64,000 bases of DNA from the NCBI GenBank assembly GCA_018350325.1, contig JAEVLN010000012.1, forward strand, positions 2,935,991-2,999,990, written 5' to 3'. Made by a program: the position numbers and the translations under genes. Under the pieces are notes generated by a model. That model had not been told where the DNA came from and did no database searches. It saw nothing but the letters and a program-made list of their open reading frames with translations. Below are positions 58,756 through 64,000 of this stretch, in pieces (position 1 is the stretch's first letter; each line of letters starts with the position of its first letter). Origin of the DNA: Globodera rostochiensis (lineage: Eukaryota > Nematoda > Chromadorea > Rhabditida > Heteroderidae).

Positions 58756-61700
58756 TTAGGAGGGTGACGACTGAATTGACTTCTCAGGTAATTCATTCCC
58801 TCTCGTTTCTGGAAGCAAAAGTGTGAGAAGTCCCGCCAACAGCGAAAAAGCGCCGAAAAATAGCATTGGCCAAATGGAAGAAACCCGCGCCTTAAAATAT
58901 TGCACATATTTTTTGTTTTCTTCTAAATTACCATAATCCTGACACTCGGGGCAAATATGCTGCTTCCCTAAAAGATATTCAAAATTTAAAATAATATTTC
59001 CCTCCGAAAAAACGAATTATTAGGTTTTTTAAAGTTAACTTTTCTCTGTTCAAATTCCATTTTTGAGGAGCTTTTGCAATTTCACCTGTGAGACGGCTGT
59101 GCAAATTCCCATACAAAGGCCCCGATGCACAGTGGGAAATACTTCGGATGTGTACACGAACAGTCCCGTGAATGAACTGGAAATGGCGAATTTTCCAATC
59201 AGCCAAAGAATAAGGAAGAATTTGGGATTGTCGCTGATGAGGACGGCCAAAAAGGCGCAAGACGCCAAAATATGCGTTAACGAAGTGAACAGACGGCGCC
59301 CCATTCTCAAAAAAAAAAATTATTTTTTAGACGGTTTGGTGGTTTTGTATTGAAACAACAAATAAAACATAAGAAACTAAAACCACAGAGCGCCAATGTC
59401 ACCCAACTTTTCAAGCAGTACAGGTGCGAACACATAAGCGGGCACTTCGGCTAACGCCACCAGAGTGAAGTTTATGTAGCGGTCGCCGGCCAATTGGGCG
59501 CTGAACAGGCTGAGGCCGTAGTAAATAAAAGTGTCGCAAGTCCTGGGAAGGAGGGCATTTCATTTTGAGCGCGACCAAAAAAGAGCCCGGACGGACCACA
59601 GAAAGCAGAAAACGATCAGATAGATGATCAGCGTCCGATTGGTCCAAATTCGTTTCAGTAGGGACGAAGAATTGCTGCAAATCGGTCAACAAACGCTGTC
59701 ATTTCCATTTATTCACCTCTCTTCAGCCGCCTCTGCCCCCCGGGGTTCTGTTCCATCTCCCTCTCGATGCCCTTTAATGTGCTGAACGAACTTTTCCAAT
59801 TCGTCCTTTCCAATTTTGCGTGTGCCCGCCTTCGATGCGAATTTGTTTGCTTTTCCGACCCATTTTTTAACGTCCTCCAATTTCTTTTGGGCCACCAAAA
59901 AGTGAAAACTTTCTGGAATTGTGCTGGAAGGAAAAGCGAATTGATTTGAAATAAATTAATTGTGAAATAAATGATCAAAAAAAGTATAATTAAATGAGAT
60001 CAGTCAATCCTTTTTCTAAATAAATCGCTATCCAATAAATGCCGTTATACAACTTTCTGACAATAAATAGAAAAGTCCGAATAGAATGGACGGTCCAGAC
60101 GCTGCTGCGATTAGTTGCCGCCAATTTGTGCTGAAATATGCCACCGGCGCCACCAAACAATAGCCGACCATCCACATCAGTCCGAACACCAGCGCACTTT
60201 GGGAACGCAAGCGGAGCGGAATGCATTCGTAGGCGAGCACAAAATTGAGCATGGCACAGCCCTTGGAAATGAAAGGGAAGGCAAAGTATGGCACAGCCCT
60301 TGGCAATGAAAGGGAAGGCAAAGTATGGCACAGCCCTTGGCAATGAAAGGGAAGGCAAAGTATGGCACAGCCCTTGGCAATGAAAGGGAAGGCAAAGTAT
60401 GGCACAGCCCTTGGCAATGAAAGGGAAGGCAAAGTATGGCACAGCCCTTGGCAATGAAAGGGAAGGCAAAGTATGGCACAGCCCTTGGCAATGAAAGGGA
60501 AGGCAAAGTATGGCACAGCCCTTGGCAATGAAAGGGAAGGCAAAGTATGGCACAGCCCTTGGCAATGAAAGGGAAGGCAAAGTATGGCACAGCCCTTGGC
60601 AATGAAAGGGAAGGCAAAGTATGGCACAGCCCTTGGCAATGAAAGGGAAGGCAAAGTATGGCACAGCCCTTGGCAATGAAAGGGAGGCAAAGTATGGCAC
60701 AGCCCTTGGCAATGAAAGGGAAGGCAAAGTATGGCACAGCCCTTGGAAATGAAAGGGAAGGCAAAGTATGGCACAGCCCTTGGCAATGAAAGGGAAGGCA
60801 AAGTATGGCACAGCCCTTGGCAATGAAAGGGAGGCAAAGTATGGCACAGCCCTTGGCAATGAAAGGGAAGGCAAAGTATGGCACAGCCCTTGGCAATGAA
60901 AGGGAGGCAAAGTATGGCACAGCCCTTGGCAATGAAAGGGAAGGCAAAGTATGGCACAGCCCTTGGCAATGAAAGGGAAGGCAAAGTATGGCACAGCCCT
61001 TGGCAATGAAAGGGAAGGCAAAGTATGGCACAGCCCTTGGCAATGAAAGGGAAGGCAAAGTATGGCACAGCCCTTGGCAATGAAAGGGAAGGCAAAGTCT
61101 GGCACAGCCCTTGGCAATGAAAGGGAAGGCAAAGTATGGCACAGCCCTTGGCAATGAAAGGGAAGGCAAAGTATGGCACAGCCCTTGGAAATGAAAGGGA
61201 AGGCAAAGTATGGCACAGCCCTTGGCAATGAAAGGGAAGGCAAAGTATGGCACAGCCCTTGGAAATGAAAGGGAAGGCAAAGTATGGCACAGCCCTTGGC
61301 AATGAAAGGGAAGGCAAAGTATGGCACAGACCTTGGCAATCAAAGGGAAGGCAAAGTATGGCACAGCCCTTGGCAATGAAAGGGAAGGCAAAGTATGGCA
61401 CAGCCCTTGGCAATGAAAGGGAAGGCAAAGTCTGGCACAGCCCTTGGCAATGAAAGGGAAGGCAAAGTATGGCACAGCCCTTGGCAATGAAAGGGAAGGC
61501 AAAGTCTGGCACAGCCCTTGGCAATGAAAGGGAAGGCAAAGTCTGGCACAGCCCTTGGCAATGAAAGGGAAGGCAAAGTATGGCACAGCCCTTGGCAATG
61601 AAAGGGAAGGCAAAGTATGGCACAGCCCTTGGAAATGAAAGGGAAGGCAAAGTATGGCACAGCCCTTGGCAATGAAAGGGAAGGCAAAGTATGGCACAGC

Positions 61701-64000
61701 CCTTGGCAATGAAAGGGAAGGCAAAGTATGGCACAGCCCTTGGAAATGAAAGGGAAGGCAAAGTATGGCACAGCCCTTGGAAATGAAAGGGAAGGCAAAG
61801 TATGGCACAGCCCTTGGCAATGAAAGGGAAGGCAAAGTATGGCACAGCCCTTGGAAATGAAAGGGAAGGCAAAGTATGGCACAGCCCTTGGAAATGAAAG
61901 GGAAGGCAAAGTATGGCACAGCCCTTGGCAATGAAAGGGAAGGCAAAGTATGGCACAGCCCTTGGCAATGAAAGGGAAGGCAAAGTATGGCACAGCCCTT
62001 GGAAATGAAAGGGAAGGCAAAGTATGGCACAGCCCTTGGCAATGAAAGGGAAGGCAAAGTATGGCACAGCCCTTGGCAATGAAAGGGAAGGCAAAGTATG
62101 GCACAGCCCTTGGAAATGAAAGGGAAGGCAAAGTATGGCACAGCCCTTGGAAATGAAAGGGAAGGCAAAGTCTGGCACAGCCCTTGGCAATGAAAGGGAA
62201 GGCAAAGTATGGCACAGCCCTTGGCAATGAAAGGGAAGGCAAAGTATGGCACAGCCCTTGGAAATGAAAGGGAAGGCAAAGTATGGCACAGCCCTTGGCA
62301 ATGAAAGGGAAGGCAAAGTATGGCACAGCCCTTGGAAATGAAAGGGAAGGCAAAGTATGGCACAGCCCTTGGCAATGAAAGGGAAGGCAAAGTATGGCAC
62401 AGCCCTTGGCAATCAAAGGGAAGGCAAAGTATGGCACAGCCCTTGGCAATGAAAGGGAAGGCAAAGTATGGCACAGCCCTTGGCAATGAAAGGGAAGGCA
62501 AAGTCTGGCACAGCCCTTGGCAATGAAAGGGAAGGCAAAGTATGGCACAGCCCTTGGCAATGAAAGGGAAGGCAAAGTCTGGCACAGCCCTTGGCAATGA
62601 AAGGGAAGGCAAAGTCTGGCACAGCCCTTGGCAATGAAAGGGAAGGCAAAGTCTGGCACAGCCCTTGGCAATGAAAGGGAAGGCAAAGTATGGCACAGCC
62701 CTTGGCAATGAAAGGGAAGGCAAAGTATGGCACAGCCCTTGGAAATGAAAGGGAAGGCAAAGTATGGCACAGCCCTTGGCAATGAAAGGGAAGGCAAAGT
62801 ATGGCACAGCCCTTGGCAATGAAAGGGAAGGCAAAGTATGGCACAGCCCTTGGAAATGAAAGGGAAGGCAAAGTATGGCACAGCCCTTGGAAATGAAAGG
62901 GAAGGCAAAGTATGGCACAGCCCTTGGCAATGAAAGGGAAGGCAAAGTATGGCACAGCCCTTGGAAATGAAAGGGAAGGCAAAGTATGGCACAGCCCTTG
63001 GAAATGAAAGGGAAGGCAAAGTATGGCACAGCCCTTGGCAATGAAAGGGAAGGCAAAGTATGGCACAGCCCTTGGCAATCAAAGGGAAGGCAAAGTATGG
63101 CACAGCCCTTGGAAATGAAAGGGAAGGCAAAGTATGGCACAGCCCTTGGAAATGAAAGGGAAGGCAAAGTATGGCACAGCCCTTGGCAATGAAAGGGAAG
63201 GCAAAGTATGGCACAGCCCTTGGAAATGAAAGGGAAGGCAAAGTATGGCACAGCCCTTGGCAATGAAAGGGAAGGCAAAGCACAGCCCAATGGTCCAATG
63301 TCAAATCAAAAATTGGTGCGTTTGCTTTCAATAAACCGACCGAAAAGGAAAGCCCCTGGACGAAACGCATTGCGATGAACACAAAAATATTGGGAGAAAA
63401 GGCCGAGGCGACGCCAACGAAGCCGCACAAAAACAGTGAGCAAAGAACGGACGAACGACGGCCTTTTCTGAAGGGATCGATCGATTGCCTTAAGCAATTA
63501 AATATTTTGGACCGATCTCCGAGCAGCGGCATGAAAATGCTGCCAATTGCCATTCCACCAACGAATGCCGAAGTGGCAATGTCTGCCAAATAGCTTTGAT
63601 TGGAGTCCAAATTAAACTAAATTTTTGGGGCACTGACTCAAAATTTGTTTTTTCTGTTATTTTGCCTCTGCGGTTACTGTGCCCGGCCTCGGGGAACATT
63701 CGTCCCGCCGATCAGAAGAATCCACAGAATGATCAGTGCCGTTATTTCCCATTGTTGTTGAAGAACAAAAGTCGTCCATCAAAAAGGCAGAGCACATTAT
63801 TGGCATTGCAACTGCGGCCCAAACCAAAGCCATCGCAATCCAAACAAAAAGCACGAACGGATTTTTGGGGCCTTTTAAATTTAATTAGACATTTTTTTGG
63901 GGGAATTTATTGACAAAACCGAGCAAATTCAGAAGCTGATCGGCCGATTTGCACTCAATGGCAGCCCCTCCGGGGGAATTAGCGGCAACAGACGGAGAGA
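58756..64000 (-). CDS. SLC22-type organic ion transporter (MFS), 5' end beyond window
   Basis: Predicted 12-helix plasma-membrane transporter of organic cations or anions. From the right edge: ECKSADQLLNLLGF; TM1 NPFVLFVWIAMALVWAAVAM; extracellular loop SAFLMDDFCSSTTMGNNGTD; SYLADIATSAFVGGMAIGSI; LGDRSKIF and DPFRKGRRSSVLCSLFLCGF; RFVQGLSFS ending at 63341. After a 3.1 kb intron: GCAMLNFVLAYECIPLRLRS, LVFGLMWMVGYCLVAPVAYF, and a short FGLFYLLSES. Next a cytosolic segment (AQKKLEDVKKWVGKANKFAS), LKRIWTNRTLIIYLIVFCFL, INFTLVALAEVPAYVFAPVL, MGRRLFTSLTHILASCAFLA, FTGLFVYTSEVFPTVHRGLC then MGICTAVSQ, and the last helix FFGAFSLLAGLLTLLLPETR, ending SIQSSPS-stop at 58756-58758. The E-x-x-P-x-x-x-R blocks and LLPETRG are typical of SLC22. 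The substrate is unknown. The gene is incomplete at its 5' end. Confidence 0.88.
60250..63290 (-). repeat. 37-bp satellite-like array, about 82 copies, in the SLC22-type gene intron
   Basis: On the minus strand the unit is CCTTTCATTGCCAAGGGCTG followed by TGCCATACTTTGCCTTC (37 bp). Copies are near identical; variants are GCCAAG/TCCAAG, ATACTTT/AGACTTT, one TTGATTG type, and a few one-base deletions near 60683, 60831 and 60904. It fills the intron 60262-63340. The intron's real 3' end, CCCTTTCATTTCCAAG|GGCTGTGCCATG, is itself the last repeat unit, so every unit carries a pyrimidine tract, an AAG acceptor and 11 exon-like bases. Since 37 is not a multiple of three, three units make a 37-residue peptide period, and all three minus-strand frames stay open for long distances. 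Confidence 0.97.

Noticed and set aside
60028..63610. Very long open frames (up to about 1,040 codons) of Pro/Phe/Cys-rich peptide on the minus strand
   Set aside because: They are the three readings of the 37-bp array plus flanking exons of the transporter gene. Splice phase on both sides puts the array in an intron.

Overview
The window is a piece of a nematode nuclear genome. Genes are built of many short exons with mostly 40-100 bp introns, and the products look like C. elegans or human orthologues: a MIG-2-type Rho GTPase, a V-ATPase B subunit, an atypical soluble guanylate cyclase, WASHC3 and TRAPPC6. GC-rich exons, two likely GC-AG introns and many G/C homopolymer runs fit a tylenchid such as a cyst nematode. 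That placement is inference.

Layout. 1-2.3 kb: 3' part of an ATF2/ATF7-type bZIP gene (+). 4.3-14.6 kb: a MEGF6-type secreted EMI/EGF protein (+), for which I could join 30 exons into one frame of 1,479 codons. 15-18.4 kb: soluble guanylate cyclase (-). 19-22.8 kb: serine carboxypeptidase (-). 24-26.5 kb: flavin-containing monooxygenase (+). 26.7-27.3 kb: small ankyrin protein (-). 28-30.5 kb: V-ATPase B (+). 30.8-31.8 kb: ATP synthase subunit g (-). 32-33 kb: MIG-2-like GTPase (+). 33.5-36.5 kb: Cys-loop anion channel subunit (-). 38.7-47.7 kb: DOCK6/7/8-type exchange factor (-). 48.7-49.6 kb: WASHC3/CCDC53 (+). 49.9-50.4 kb: small coiled-coil protein (-). 50.9-51.9 kb: TRAPPC6 (+). 52.3-54.8 kb: SUMO protease (-). 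55.5-56.8 kb: CK1/TTBK-like kinase (-), head to head with a PP1-like protein (57.1-58.3 kb, +) that has lost key catalytic residues. 58.8 kb to the right edge: SLC22-type transporter (-), cut by the window end.

The most unusual signal is a set of tandem arrays inside introns of otherwise ordinary genes. Units are 36 bp (MEGF6), 45 bp (carboxypeptidase), 50 bp (FMO), 39 and 29 bp (DOCK) and 37 bp x about 82 (SLC22 gene, 3 kb). In the FMO and SLC22 genes each unit carries a copy of the intron's own 3' splice site; in one DOCK intron the unit carries the 5' splice site; the 29-bp DOCK array starts two bases inside its donor. This suggests arrays that grow from exon-intron junctions and multiply splice sites. 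The SLC22 array leaves all three minus-strand frames open for most of its length, so mis-splicing into it would add Pro/Phe/Cys-rich sequence rather than early stops.

The genes do not form a pathway or an obvious operon. Possible functional pairs are the MIG-2 GTPase with the DOCK exchange factor, and the head-to-head kinase/pseudophosphatase. All exon joins were made by hand from splice signals and phase; no database search was run.
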